A model generated the notes under the pieces. It saw nothing but the letters and a program-made list of their open reading frames with translations. It did no database searches and had not been told where the DNA came from. 64,000 nucleotides of DNA. It comes from Mycobacterium tilburgii (GTDB lineage Bacteria; Actinomycetota; Actinomycetes; Mycobacteriales; Mycobacteriaceae). Within the stretch, counting starts at the first letter, position 1; each line of letters begins with the position of its first letter. Location: NCBI RefSeq assembly GCF_902168065.1, contig NZ_LR655690.1:186001-250000 (forward strand). The letters run 5' to 3'. Of the stretch, positions 10,168 to 18,726 are shown one piece after another. The translations under genes and the position numbers were made by a program.

Positions 10168-11078
10168 AGCTGATTGCCCGCCTCCTCCCCAGGCCGCACA
10201 GCGGCCTGCATCGTCACCGGGCTGGGCCGCAGCGCGCGGGTGAGGACGACGTTGACCTGACGCATCGCCACACTGTACGGCCACCACGCCAGTCGCTTGA
10301 ACGCGTAAAGCGCTCGGATGTCCTGGGAGGTGTAGATCAGGTACCGGTTTTTCGCGACACCGGCCAGGATCTTTTCGGCCGCCCTCTCCGGCGACACCGC
10401 ATGCCCGCTGAATCGGTCGACCCACTGGCTGACCTTGGGGTCTTCCCGGTTGACGCCCGCAATCTCAACGGTGTTGACTAGCGGTGTCTTCACCGCCCCG
10501 GGCACCACGACCGACACCCCGATGCGGTGCCTGGCCAGATCGAAGCGCAACACCTCGGACAGGCCGCGCAACCCGTACTTGCTGGCGCTGTAGGCCGCAT
10601 GCCACGGCAGCGCGACCAGCCCGGCCGCCGACGACGCGTTGACCACGTGCCCCCCGCGGCCGGCCGCGATCATCGGCGGGACGAACGACTCGATGACGTG
10701 GATCGGGCCCATCAGGTTGATCGATACCATCTTGGTCCACTGCTCGTGGCTCAGCCTATCAACGGTTCCCCAGGCCGACACGCCGGCGATGTTCATCACC
10801 ACGTCCATGCTCGGGTGCGCGGCGTGAAGGTCGGCGGCGAAGGCCGCCACCGCGTCGTAGTCGGCGATGTCTAGCGCCCGGTGCACCAGCACCCGGGCAC
10901 CCAACGCCCGGGCGTCGGCCACGGTGACCGCCAACCCGTCGGCGTCGCGATCGGTAAGGAACAGCTCGGCGCCCTGCGCCGCCAGCCGCAATGCCGTGGC
11001 CCGGCCGATGCCGCTGGCCGCGCCGGTGACCAGACTGCGTTTGCCCGCGAAGTAACGCCTAGATCCCCGCTGTGCCAT
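10164..11078 (-). CDS. short-chain dehydrogenase/reductase (Rv3057c-like)
   Basis: An intact 304-residue classical SDR. The cofactor loop TGAASGIG is at residues 18-25, NIAG at 96-99 (usual NNAG), the catalytic serine in NASSA near 149, and YSASK at 163-167 supplies the catalytic tyrosine and lysine. An acidic residue after the second strand (LTDRDA) is typical of an NAD preference. The C-terminus (about 250-304) is extended and basic with an aromatic stretch (FKRLAWWPYSVAM), as in membrane-associated mycobacterial SDRs. The substrate is unknown, perhaps a lipid. It is flanked by pseudogenes on both sides and is retained alone. Confidence 0.92.
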   Translation of the reverse strand: MAQRGSRRYFAGKRSLVTGAASGIGRATALRLAAQGAELFLTDRDADGLAVTVADARALGARVLVHRALDIADYDAVAAFAADLHAAHPSMDVVMNIAGVSAWGTVDRLSHEQWTKMVSINLMGPIHVIESFVPPMIAAGRGGHVVNASSAAGLVALPWHAAYSASKYGLRGLSEVLRFDLARHRIGVSVVVPGAVKTPLVNTVEIAGVNREDPKVSQWVDRFSGHAVSPERAAEKILAGVAKNRYLIYTSQDIRALYAFKRLAWWPYSVAMRQVNVVLTRALRPSPVTMQAAVRPGEEAGNQL

Positions 11079-11135
11079 GACGGTGACGATACCGGCGGTA
11101 CCGGACTAGCTTCGGCCGGCCACCCCACAGGGAGT

Positions 11136-11717
11136 TCAGCCACAACTGCTCGAGGAGCCGCACGCGACGGTCGATGTCATCATCGACGTGGTGCCGGTCA
11201 GGGTGCGCACCAGGGTCGGGATGTCGTCGCTGATCGAATTCGCGGTCTCGGCCTTCAGTTCCGCCTCGACGATGGCGACGATCTCGTTCACGACCACCTC
11301 GAACTGCTGCTCGAGCATGCCCTGGATCTCAATGTCGGTGTAGCGAGCAGCATTACACTGGATCGTTGTGCGCGTACACGGCGGCGGCGCTGCCAACCAT
11401 CCGCTTAGCAAATTGCTCGGGCGACTCGTCGGGCCAGCGGGGAGCGAAGAACTGAGTGAGTTCCTCGAGCTCCTGGGTGGCTTCGGCGACGATCTGCGCT
11501 AGCACCGCATATTTGGAGTCGAAGTAGAAGTAGAACCCGAATCGACCCACCCCGGCGCGCATGCTGATGGTGCTGACAGACAGCTCGGAGAACGGGCGTT
11601 CCTGCAAAAGTTCCCGCACCGCCTGCATGATCGCCTGCCGGTGTTTGTCATCGCCTGCCGGTGTTTGTCGCCGCGACGGCAGGTGGCCGGCTCGCCCGAC
11701 TCCGCGTGGCTGCTCAT
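11136..11717 (-). pseudogene. TetR-family regulator (Rv3058c-like) inactivated by a 20-bp tandem duplication and frameshifts
   Basis: The start at 11717 (MSSHAESGEP) runs into a tandem copy of 20 bases (11631-11650 and 11651-11670), which shifts the frame. Beyond it the TetR helix-turn-helix reads RELLQERPFSELSVSTISMRAGVGRFGFYFYFDSKYAVLA, followed by the ligand domain to about 11390. A further shift leads to EIQGMLEQQFEVVVNEIVAIVEAEL. It is divergent from cyp136, so it was probably the local repressor. A palindrome lies between them at 11754-11767. Confidence 0.82.
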
Positions 11718-11753
11718 TCCCTGACCTTGCCCCACGCCGCTCGAAAAGCAAAC

Positions 11754-11767
11754 TTGACAGCCGTCAA
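11754..11767. promoter_or_regulatory. palindromic operator-like site TTGAC-N4-GTCAA
   Basis: TTGACAGCCGTCAA is a perfect 5-bp inverted repeat with a 4-base spacer, midway in the 116-base gap between the divergent tetR remnant and cyp136. Its position and symmetry suit a TetR-family operator controlling both genes. The regulator is now a pseudogene, so the site may be orphaned. Confidence 0.5.
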
Positions 11768-11833
11768 CTTTTTACCGAAGGTTAGTGACGAGTGACGTAT
11801 ATCACCGGCTTAGGGTTCCGCAAAGGAGCGTCC

Positions 11834-13315
11834 ATGCCCGCCACCATCAGCACCCCGCACTACCTGCTCGACCAGGCACGGCGCCTGTTCACACCGTCGA
11901 TCAACAACTTCCCCGGCATGGGCATCGTCGAGCGCAGGCTACTGAACACCGAATTCCCGGAGCACAAGCTCGCCGACCCGCCGCCCGGCAGCGGGCTCAA
12001 GCCGGTCCTCGGGGACGCGGGTATGCCGATCTTCGGGCACAGCATCGAGATGCTCCGCGGCGGCCCGGATTACCTGCTGCACCTCTACCAGACCAAGGGC
12101 CCGGTGGTGTTCGGGAACTCCTCCGTCCTGCCGGGCGTCGCGGCCCTGGGCCCGGATGCCGCCCAGGTCATCTACTCCAACCGCACTAAGGACTACTCGC
12201 AGCAGGGCTGGGTGCCGGTGATCGGGCCGTTCTTCAACCGGGGCCTGATGCTGCTCGACTTCGAGGAGCACATGTTTCACCGGCGCATCATGCAGGAGGC
12301 CTTCGTCCGGTCGCGGCTGGTCAGTTACGTCGAGCAGATGGACCAGGTGGTCTCGCAAACGATCGCCAACGACTGGGTGCCCAACGACGCCCGCTTTGTG
12401 CTTTACCCGGCGATGAAGGAACTGACCCTCGACATCGCGTCCATGGTGTTCATGGGCCACGAGCCGGGCACCGATCACGAGCTCGTGACCAAGGTCAACA
12501 AGGCGTTTGCGATCACCACGCGCGCGGGCAACGCGATCATCCGCACCCCCGTGCCGCCGTTCACCTGGTGGCGCGGCCTCAAGGCCCGTGCGTTACTGGA
12601 GAACTACTTCCGCGAGCGGGTCAAGGAACAGCGCGCGAATCCCGGTACCGACCTGCTGTCGGTGCTGTGCGAGACCGAGGACGAGGACGGCAACAAGTTC
12701 TCCGATGACGACATCGTCAACCACATGATCTTCTTGATGATGGCCGCCCACGACACCTCGACGTCGACGGTCACCGCGATGGCCCACAACTTGGCCGCGC
12801 ATCCACGGTGGCAGCAGCGCTGCCGCGAAGAATCGGACCGGCTCGGCGACGGACCGCTCGACATCGATTCGTTGGAAAAGCTGGAGACGCTCGACCTGGT
12901 GATGAACGAGTCGATCCGGCTTGTCACGCCGGTACAATGGGCCATGCGCCGAACCGTGCGCGACACCGAGCTGCTGGGCTACTACATCCCGAAGGGCACC
13001 AACGTCATCGCCTACCCCGGTATGAATCACCGGCTGCCCGAATTGTGGAAAGCCCCACTGAAGTTCGACCCGGAACGGTTCACCGAGCTGCGCAAGGAAC
13101 ATAAGCAGCACCGCTACGCGTTCACGCCGTTCGGCAGCGGCGCCCACAAGTGCATCGGAATGACGTTCGGGCAGTTGGAGATCAAGACGATTCTGCATCG
13201 CCTGCTGCGCAAGTATTGGCTCGAGCCGCCGCGCCCGGGCTACAAGTGCGAGTGGGATTACGGCGGCATGCCCGTGCCGAAGGACGGCATGCCAATCGTA
13301 TTGCGCCCGCTCTGA
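11834..13315 (+). CDS. cyp136: Cytochrome P450 CYP136
   Basis: A 493-residue P450 monooxygenase very close in length and sequence to M. tuberculosis Rv3059. The I-helix oxygen-activation motif is AAHDTSTST (about residues 295-303) and the ExxR motif is ESIR. The heme-binding loop FGSGAHKCIG near residue 437 holds the cysteine ligand. I chose the ATG at 11834 because AAAGGAGCG precedes it; an upstream in-frame ATG at 11792 has no site. The substrate is not established; the sequence is related to sterol-type P450s. The neighbouring divergent TetR gene, probably its repressor, is broken, so expression may be deregulated. Confidence 0.95.
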   Translation: MPATISTPHYLLDQARRLFTPSINNFPGMGIVERRLLNTEFPEHKLADPPPGSGLKPVLGDAGMPIFGHSIEMLRGGPDYLLHLYQTKGPVVFGNSSVLPGVAALGPDAAQVIYSNRTKDYSQQGWVPVIGPFFNRGLMLLDFEEHMFHRRIMQEAFVRSRLVSYVEQMDQVVSQTIANDWVPNDARFVLYPAMKELTLDIASMVFMGHEPGTDHELVTKVNKAFAITTRAGNAIIRTPVPPFTWWRGLKARALLENYFRERVKEQRANPGTDLLSVLCETEDEDGNKFSDDDIVNHMIFLMMAAHDTSTSTVTAMAHNLAAHPRWQQRCREESDRLGDGPLDIDSLEKLETLDLVMNESIRLVTPVQWAMRRTVRDTELLGYYIPKGTNVIAYPGMNHRLPELWKAPLKFDPERFTELRKEHKQHRYAFTPFGSGAHKCIGMTFGQLEIKTILHRLLRKYWLEPPRPGYKCEWDYGGMPVPKDGMPIVLRPL

Positions 13316-13340
13316 TCCCGACGCCGCTGGGAGTCGAAAC

Positions 13341-13603
13341 TCAGGCCGTCAACCGATTGGCGCATGCCATCAGCGCTGCCAGCGCCGACTGCGTCGGGTC
13401 GGCGGCCAGCCCCATCGCCCACTCGGAACGCGTGTCGTCGCTGCCACAGATGTAAGGTGGCAGTGCAGTCGGCCGACGTCATCTGATGGAACTGCAGTGT
13501 CTCGACGGCGATGCCGCTGCTCGTGCAGCGTCGCGGTGAATGCGGCGATCGGCCCACTGGCGGCCGCGGTCCAGGTGGTGACGGACTCGCCGACGGAGAT
13601 CAT
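13341..13603 (-). pseudogene. small protein resembling the LeuA C-terminal regulatory domain, frameshifted
   Basis: The minus strand from ATG 13603 gives MISVGESVTTWTAAASGPIAAFTATLHEQ. After a one-base shift near 13510 it continues GIAVETLQFHQMTSADCTATLHL, then SDDTRSEWAMGLAADPTQSALAALMACANRLTA to a TGA at 13341. The pattern resembles the allosteric dimerisation domain of alpha-isopropylmalate synthases, here without a catalytic domain. The span is 263 bases, not a multiple of three, confirming a frame lesion. Assignment is moderate. Confidence 0.5.
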
Positions 13604-13690
13604 CGGTAACCCGTTTCGATATCGGCCAATCCCGGGGCCATGTCGTTTCTTGTTCTACATATGTTTGTTAGTGCATGAAAGGGATTGATT

Positions 13691-13870
13691 ATGCAGGGAA
13701 ACAGCACCAAGAAAAGCGTTAAAGCCCTCACAGCTGCCGCAGGCGTCGCCGCGGTACTGCTCTCCGAGCTGCTCGACAGCCGCCGGAGGCACCGGGCCCA
13801 CCCGTGCTCAGCGTGGGCGGCGGCACCAGCGGGCTTCTCAGCGGAATCCTTGGCGGCCTTAGGCCTTTAG
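13691..13870 (+). pseudogene. small putative lipoprotein, frameshifted
   Basis: The ATG at 13691 gives a basic N-terminus and hydrophobic segment (STKKSVKALTAAAGVAAVLLS). A one-base change of frame would then give SCSTAAGGTG, a lipobox-like cysteine with a small Gly/Ala region, followed in the third frame by GGGTSGLLSGILGGLRPLA. As it stands the protein reads into unrelated sequence. It is most likely a decayed short secreted or lipid-anchored protein. I recognise no family. Confidence 0.4.
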
Positions 13871-14262
13871 CCCAGTCGAAAAGGACGGCCTGCCGGGAAC
13901 TTCGGTTCCCTGGTGGGCCGTCTTCCTTGGCCTCCGGCGAGTCAGCCCATCGGGCCGGACGGGGGCCATCCGCTGGTAGGCCTGGATCGTCGTCCCGGTG
14001 CTCGCCGTGTGGGTGCGTACCAGGTCCGAGATCGCGTTCACCAGGTACAGCCCGCGGCTGGCCGGTCCGGTCCGGCCGGGGTCGAGCCGTCCCACCAGCG
14101 GGTCGTCGAATCGTCCGCTGTCGCGGGCCTCGCAGACCAGGTAATCGGCGTCGCGCCAAAAGGCCAGTCGGCATGCGCCGTCGGTATACATCAGGCTTTT
14201 GGTGGCCAGCTCGGTGTCGACCAGTTGCAGGTCTTCGATGCCGTCCTGAGACAGGCCTATTT
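13859..14262 (-). pseudogene. fragment of an anti-sigma/sensor ATPase (HATPase_c) protein
   Basis: The readable part ELATKSLMYTDGACRLAFWRDADYLVCEARDSGRFDDPLVGR, then TGPASRGLYLVNAISDLVRTHTAS, matches the ATP-binding fold of RsbW-like anti-sigma factors. It holds the EARDSG (G1-type) and RGLYLVNAISD (G2-type) segments. The N-terminal half is absent; upstream the sequence joins a GntR remnant. The frame ends beyond the terminator hairpin at 13884-13922, so the original stop is probably lost. Confidence 0.6.
13884..13922. terminator. strong bidirectional hairpin terminator with TTCG tetraloop
   Basis: Outer stem GACGGCC/GGCCGTC (13884-13890 with 13916-13922) and inner stem GGGAAC/GTTCCC close on a TTCG loop at 13901-13904. 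TTCCTT follows on the plus strand and CTTTTCG on the minus strand. It fits an intrinsic terminator for either flanking gene. The reading frame of the minus-strand remnant now runs through it to 13859. Confidence 0.7.
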
Positions 14263-14732
14263 AGTCAGTGTAGTTGACGGCGAACGAACGCGCGGGCTTG
14301 AGGTCGGCCGACTTGCGGACCATGTAGGCGACGGCGCCCGGATTCGCCGACAGGGGCTGGTTGCACTGCGCCAGCACCTCGTCGGGGGCGTTGAGCAAGT
14401 CCCCGAGCGTGGTGCCCAGGTATTCGAGATAAATGACCACCGCGCGGGTCGCCGGGCTCGCGTCGGGTTCGCTGATCAACAGGCCACCGCCCGGGCCACG
14501 ACGCATCCGCGCCACCCGATGGTGCTCAACGAGGAGGACGGCCTCCCGCAGCACCCAGCGACTCACCCCATAGCGTTTGCAGCGCAGGTTCGGAGCCCAG
14601 CGATTCCCCGAACGGCCAACCGCGGCGAACGATGTCCGCCTCGATCTCGCGGGCGATCATCGCGGCCAGTTTCTTCGTCTCGCCCGCGCGCGGCGCGGGG
14701 CTTACCTGAAGCTCAATGCTGCATTCCCACAA
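14263..14732 (-). pseudogene. GntR/FadR-family regulator fragment (Rv3060c-like)
   Basis: The N-terminal helix-turn-helix (APRAGETKKLAAMIAREIEADIVRRGWPFGESLGSEPAL, about 14600-14690) and, after a frameshift near 14560, SRWVLREAVLLVEHHRVARMRRGPGGGLLISEPDASPATRAVVIYLEYLG are typical of FadR-type GntR regulators. This is the gene following cyp136 in M. tuberculosis (Rv3060c). The effector domain is missing; the tail after DLLNA is unrelated sequence. Confidence 0.7.
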
Positions 14733-14738
14733 TCAGTT

Positions 14739-15440
14739 TCAACATGTGAGCAGCAAGCAGCCGGCGACGGGCCCGCCACCGACGGACACCACGCCGACTT
14801 CGGGGCGTTCGGTCACCTGCCGCTCGCACGCGCCGCCGCGCAGCTGCAGGCAACCTTCGTACAGCGCCCAGTAGCCGTGCATGCGCCCGGCGGAGAGCTG
14901 GCCGCCGTAGGTGTTCAGCGGCAACTGGCCGTCCCGGGCGATCTTCGCACCGCCCTCGACGAATGGACCGGCCTCGCCGTCGCCGCAGATCCCCAGGGCC
15001 TCCAGCCAGGTGAGGGTGAGATAGGTGAAGCCGTCGTACAATTCGGCAACCGCGAGGTTGGCAGGTGTCAATTCGGTGCGCGACCACATCTGGGCCGCGG
15101 TCGCGGCACACGGCAAGCGGCTTTGCGCCTGCCGTTCAACGCCACCTACCCTAGCTGCTCCTTGGTGCTGCCGTATAGCTCTATGTGCCGGCAGCAGTTC
15201 AGGGCCAACCAGTTTGCGGCCGAATACGCTTGGGCCGCAACCAGATCGTTGACGTAGCCCATCGCCCCGACGGCTGGCCGCTCTTCGCCCTTGGGGTCTC
15301 GAACATCCGCGCCAGCGGGCGGGGCCGGTGCGTTGTCGTCTTGCTTGACCGGCACGGTGCCGTCCAGCATCTGAATGGTGCGTTACACCACCACGTGCCA
15401 GGCCTGCCGTGGCCCGCGACCGCCGCAAGCGAGAACATCT
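14739..15440 (-). pseudogene. thiolase-like lipid-transfer/acetyl-CoA acetyltransferase, C-terminal two-thirds, frameshifted
   Basis: Two frames rebuild the C-terminal part of a SCP-x/Ltp-type thiolase. AQAYSAANWLALNCCRHIELYGSTKEQLG lies near 15150-15250. ATAAQMWSRTELTPANLAVAELYDGFTYLTLTWLEALG, NTYGGQLSAGRMHGYWALYEGCLQLRG and VVSVGGGPVAGC follow to the stop at 14739. These segments correspond to the substrate-binding half and active-site region of such proteins. A frameshift near 15140-15180 and loss of the N-terminus make it inactive. The relatives act in sterol and fatty-acid side-chain breakdown. Confidence 0.7.
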
Positions 15441-15479
15441 TCGCTAATTTGGAGAGGGTAGTTCTCGTATGTTGAGAGA

Positions 15480-15984
15480 CGACTTACGATACCGGTGATC
15501 GCAAGGTCCCGCCCCGACGATGGGAGTCCGTCATTGACGCCTGGATTCTCGACGTGGTCCGCACGCCCCGCGGCCGCGGCCGCCCCGACGGCGCATTGCA
15601 TGCCGTCCATTTGCAGGCGCTGCTCGCCCGCTGCTTCACCGCGCCTACCAAACGGACCGGTTTCGACCCCACCCGAGGTCGGCGACTTGATCGCCGGCAA
15701 CGGTATCCTGTCCGGCGACCACGGCGAACGACATCGCGGCTTGTCCGTCCTGCTGGCGGGCTGGCTCAAGACCGCACCCGGGGGATGACCCTGAACCGCT
15801 TTTGCGGATCGGGCCAGCAGGCCGTCACCGTGGCCGCATCCGCGATCGCCGCCGGTCACGAGGGCCTGGTGATTGCGGGCGGTGTCGAATCGACGTCCCG
15901 GTGGGACGCCACGGCTGGGGTTCCGACGATCGACGGTGACAACCCCGAACTGCGTACGCGCTATCCCGCTGTGCCACAAGGTAT
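15480..15984 (+). pseudogene. N-terminal fragment of thiolase (FadA-type acetyl-CoA acetyltransferase)
   Basis: The sequence DAWILDVVRTPRGRGRPDGALHAVHLQALLARCFTA, then GDLIAGNGILSGDHG and MTLNRFCGSGQQAVTVAASAIAAGHEGLVIAGGVES, is the first half of a thiolase. The catalytic cysteine is in NRFCGSGQQA. Frame changes lie near 15660 and 15775. At about 15984 the reading passes directly into an acyl-CoA dehydrogenase fragment, so the C-terminal half with the His and second Cys is deleted. Confidence 0.8.
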
Positions 15985-16330
15985 CTCGAGTGCTACGTTC
16001 GCTACGAGAACGTGCCGGTGCCCGCCGATCACATGCTGGGGCCGCGCGGCGGGGCTTTCGTGGTGGCGCAGACCCGGCTCGGCGGCGGGCGTATTCATCA
16101 TGCGATGCGCACGGTCGGCTTGGTTCGGCGCATTTCGACATGATCTGTGAACGGGCGGTGTCGCGCTACACCCAGGGCGAAGCGCTGTCCGACAAGCAAC
16201 TCGTGCAGGAGATGATCTCCGACTCGTGGATGGAAATCGAGGCATTCCGGCTGCTCACCCTCCAAACGGACTGGAAAATAGATCAATTCAATGACTACAA
16301 GGCGGTGCGCGCCGACATCTCGGCGGTCAA
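15985..16330 (+). pseudogene. internal fragment of an acyl-CoA dehydrogenase
   Basis: CYVRYENVPVPADHMLG followed by GGAFVVAQTRLGGGRIHHAMRTVGLVRR, then FDMICERAVSRYTQGEALSDKQLVQEMISDSWMEIEAFRLLTLQT and KIDQFNDYKAVRADISAVK, is the central beta-to-helical region of an acyl-CoA dehydrogenase. It is fused at both ends to unrelated remnants (thiolase before, HD-domain protein after) and frameshifted near 16135. Confidence 0.75.
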
Positions 16331-16654
16331 AGATTCGAGGTCGAGGGCGCGGACCTGACGGCCGCCCCGCTCACCGAGCACGGCTGCGATCGGGCCCTGG
16401 TTGACGGGGTGTGGGAGGCCATCGCCCTCCACACCTCGATGGGCATCGCCGATCGTCGCGGCGCGCTGTGCCACCTGGTCCGCAGTGGCGTGGGCGTGGA
16501 TTTCGGCCGCGACGCCGAGTTCATCGACGATGGGATCACCGCGGCGATCCATGACCGCTATCCGCGGTTGGCGATGGCGCGCACCCTGCTGGACGCCATC
16601 GTCGTGCAGGCGCAGCGCAGCCCGGAGGCGGCACCGCCCTACACGTTCCCCTAA
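16331..16654 (+). pseudogene. C-terminal fragment of an HD-domain protein
   Basis: EGADLTAAPLTEHGCDRALVDGVWEAIALHTSMGIADRRGALCHLVRSGVGVDFG, then DDGITAAIHDRYPRLAMARTLLDAIVVQAQ, resembles the end of mycobacterial HD-domain (metal phosphohydrolase-fold) proteins of unknown substrate. The HD signature itself, expected upstream, is missing; the fragment joins an acyl-CoA dehydrogenase remnant. Confidence 0.5.
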
Positions 16655-16735
16655 CCAAGTACTGCGCGAGCGCCACAGCGACGGCATCACGCTGTTGGAA
16701 CTGGCGGCGGCACAGGGGCCGCTGGGGCGACTGAT

Positions 16736-17155
16736 TCAGTGCCGACGCCGGGCGTCGATCGCGTAGCGGCCCGGGCCGACGAAAATCAACAGGAAGAACC
16801 CGAAACAGAACAGGATCGCCGGTAGTCCCCCGTTGCCGACGGGCGGAGAACCGATCGGTCACAGGGCGTGCGGTTGACGCATCCAAAAATAGGCGACCGC
16901 CATTACGCCCGAGGCGATGAACGCGGCTGTGCGGGTGAATAATCCGGCCGCAATCAACAGTCCCGTGACGAACTCGAGGAGCCCCGCGTACCAGCCGGGC
17001 CACGCGCCGACCTGCACCGGCATGCCCGGGCGGATGGGCCAGGCGAACAGGTTCATCGAGCCGGACACCGCGAACAGAAAGCCGTAAACCAGTCGGAACA
17101 GGCTCAGCACGGCCAGCGCCACGCGGGCGAGGCGATCATCGAGATTCGTCGTCAT
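16736..17155 (-). pseudogene. DoxX-family membrane protein with one nonsense mutation (Rv3064c-like)
   Basis: From the ATG at 17155 the frame gives a DoxX-type four-helix membrane protein: LARVALAVLSLFRLVYGFLFAVSG, then WYAGLLEFVTGLLIAAGLFTRTAAFIASGVMAVAYFWMRQPHAL. A TGA follows at 16859-16861. Reading on in the same frame recovers the normal end (NGGLPAILFCFGFFLLIFVGPGRYAIDARRRH) and the natural stop at 16736. The full span is exactly 140 codons, so a single stop is the only lesion. It is divergent from mmr, as in M. tuberculosis. Confidence 0.88.
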
Positions 17156-17219
17156 ACGCCCAACGTTACGGAACCGGTGGTGTAGACAGATTCATGCACA
17201 ACCCACGTAAGGAGGCGCG

Positions 17220-17543
17220 TTGACGTACCTGCTCCTGCTCGGCGCGATCTTCACCGAAGTGGTGTCGACCAGCCTGCTCAAGAGCACCGAAGGGTTCACA
17301 CGGCTGGTGCCGACCGTGTTCTGTCTGGCCGGCTACAGCACGTCTTTCGCGCTACTGGCGTGGTCGATCCAGCGCGGCATGCAGACCGACGTCGCCTACG
17401 CGTTGTGGTCGGCGATCGGCACGACCGTCATTGTGTTAATCGCGGTGTTGTTTCTGGATTCCCCGATTTCGGTGGCAAAGGTCGTCGGGGTCGCACTGAT
17501 CATCGTCGGGGTCGTCACGTTGAATCTGTCCGGCGCCCATTGA
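17220..17543 (+). CDS. mmr: Mmr small multidrug resistance (SMR) efflux protein
   Basis: A 107-residue four-helix proton-coupled exporter of the SMR family, the same length as M. tuberculosis Rv3065, which expels lipophilic cations. The essential membrane glutamate lies in helix 1 (GAIFTEVVSTSLLKSTEGFTRL, residue 13). The signature AYALWSAIGTTVIV and the end VGVVTLNLSGAH are conserved. The start is TTG at 17220, preceded by AAGGAGGCG. The reading frame is intact; the adjacent DoxX gene carries a stop. The regulator that usually follows in M. tuberculosis is not here. Confidence 0.95.
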   Translation: MTYLLLLGAIFTEVVSTSLLKSTEGFTRLVPTVFCLAGYSTSFALLAWSIQRGMQTDVAYALWSAIGTTVIVLIAVLFLDSPISVAKVVGVALIIVGVVTLNLSGAH

Positions 17544-17990
17544 CGACGACGTCCGTCCAGGCCAGCAGTCGCCGCCACAGCCGGTGCCGGCTGGACGCCA
17601 TGTTATGACAGTGCGCGCTGCCCGCCAACACGAGGGTGGTGATGTCCGGGCTGCTGCTGTACAAAGCCACCTCGGCGCGCGGGCCGGCGGCACGTCCACC
17701 ACACCGAAGCCAAGCAGCACCGGAACGTCGATCACCACCGCGTGCTCGGCGACCACACCGGGCACCATGGCCGTGCCGAATATCCGCGGCATCACCGATT
17801 TTGCGGTCACCGCGTCGGTTTCGACGACGTCGGCCGGAACGTCGTCGAGATGAAACCAACTCTGCAAGTTCTCGCGGGGACCTTCGAAATACGGGTCGGG
17901 AAGCGCGGCGAAGATCTCGCGCGCAAGCGCCGCACGGCCATCGGCGGTCGCCGCGAGGGCGACGAACGCCGGATCGAGACTCAGAGCGGC
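17515..17990 (-). pseudogene. C-terminal fragment of a putative alpha/beta hydrolase
   Basis: AALPDPYFEGPRENLQSWFHLDDVPADVVETDAVTAKSVMPRIFGTAMVPGVV, VIDVPVLLGFGVVDVPP and (next frame) AEVALYSSSPDITTLVLAGSAHCHNMASSRHRLWRRLLAWTDVVVNG look like the end of an alpha/beta-hydrolase. The last contains the expected late histidine (SAHCHN). A frameshift lies near 17700. The upstream half has been replaced by a PapA-like remnant in the same frame. Confidence 0.5.
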
Positions 17991-18530
17991 GCGACGTACT
18001 GCTGGGTGCTCGGCCCGCATCGTCTCAACATAGCGGTGTACCGAAGCCCGGGCCAATTCGGTGCTCGGGTAGGCGACCACCACCTGCGTCTTGCCGTGCA
18101 TGCGGTTGACCCACATGCACACAGTCTCCGGCAGCCGGTTGTCGCCCCAGATACCCGCCCGCAGATCGCCGTAGTCGTCGCCGAACGGCAGCTTGCGGAT
18201 ATCGATGTAGGACAGCATGGGGACGGGACGGTCCGGCACCTGGATACCCTCCGACGAGCCGCCCGGCGACTCGAGCAGGTGGTAGAAGGGCACCGCTTCG
18301 AGCGCGGCGTTGGTGTCGAACGACTCCTGTGCGGCCCGGACGACCTCGTCGAATGACGCTTCCGCGGCGGGAATCGCCAGCGGGACGAAACTCGCCAGCC
18401 AGCCGACGGTGAGGGCGTGGGCGGGGTCGCGACGATTGTCGAACGTCGTGAGCCCGAATACGTTGCGGCGCAGGTCAACCGATGCTCGGCCAGCACCGCG
18501 CAGGCGAACACGCTACCGCTCGATAACGGG
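17991..18530 (-). pseudogene. PapA-type acyltransferase (condensation fold), C-terminal fragment
   Basis: LRRNVFGLTTFDNRRDPAHALTVGWLASFVPLAIPAAEASFDEVVRAAQESFDTNAALEAVPFYHLLES, then PMLSYIDIRKLPFGDDYGDLRAGIWGDNRLPETVCMWVNRM and VVVAYPSTELARASVHRYVETMR, is the C-terminal half of a polyketide-associated acyltransferase of the PapA kind. The catalytic HHxxxDG half is absent. A frameshift lies near 18290. The frame continues unbroken into the hydrolase remnant. Confidence 0.6.
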
Positions 18531-18726
18531 TGACACTAACGTGACCGTGCGACCTGTGCAGAGTAACGCTGCGCCGAATGAACAGTTGCTGAACAGTCGC
18601 GTGTCGACTTGAGGATTGGGTTAAATGCGTAGTCGGGCGCGGGATTTCAGACTTGCACTCGATCGCGGGTCGTGTCCCGGACAAGACCTGAGTCACTGAT
18701 AGGCGCAGGCTCCCTATACTCCGAGC

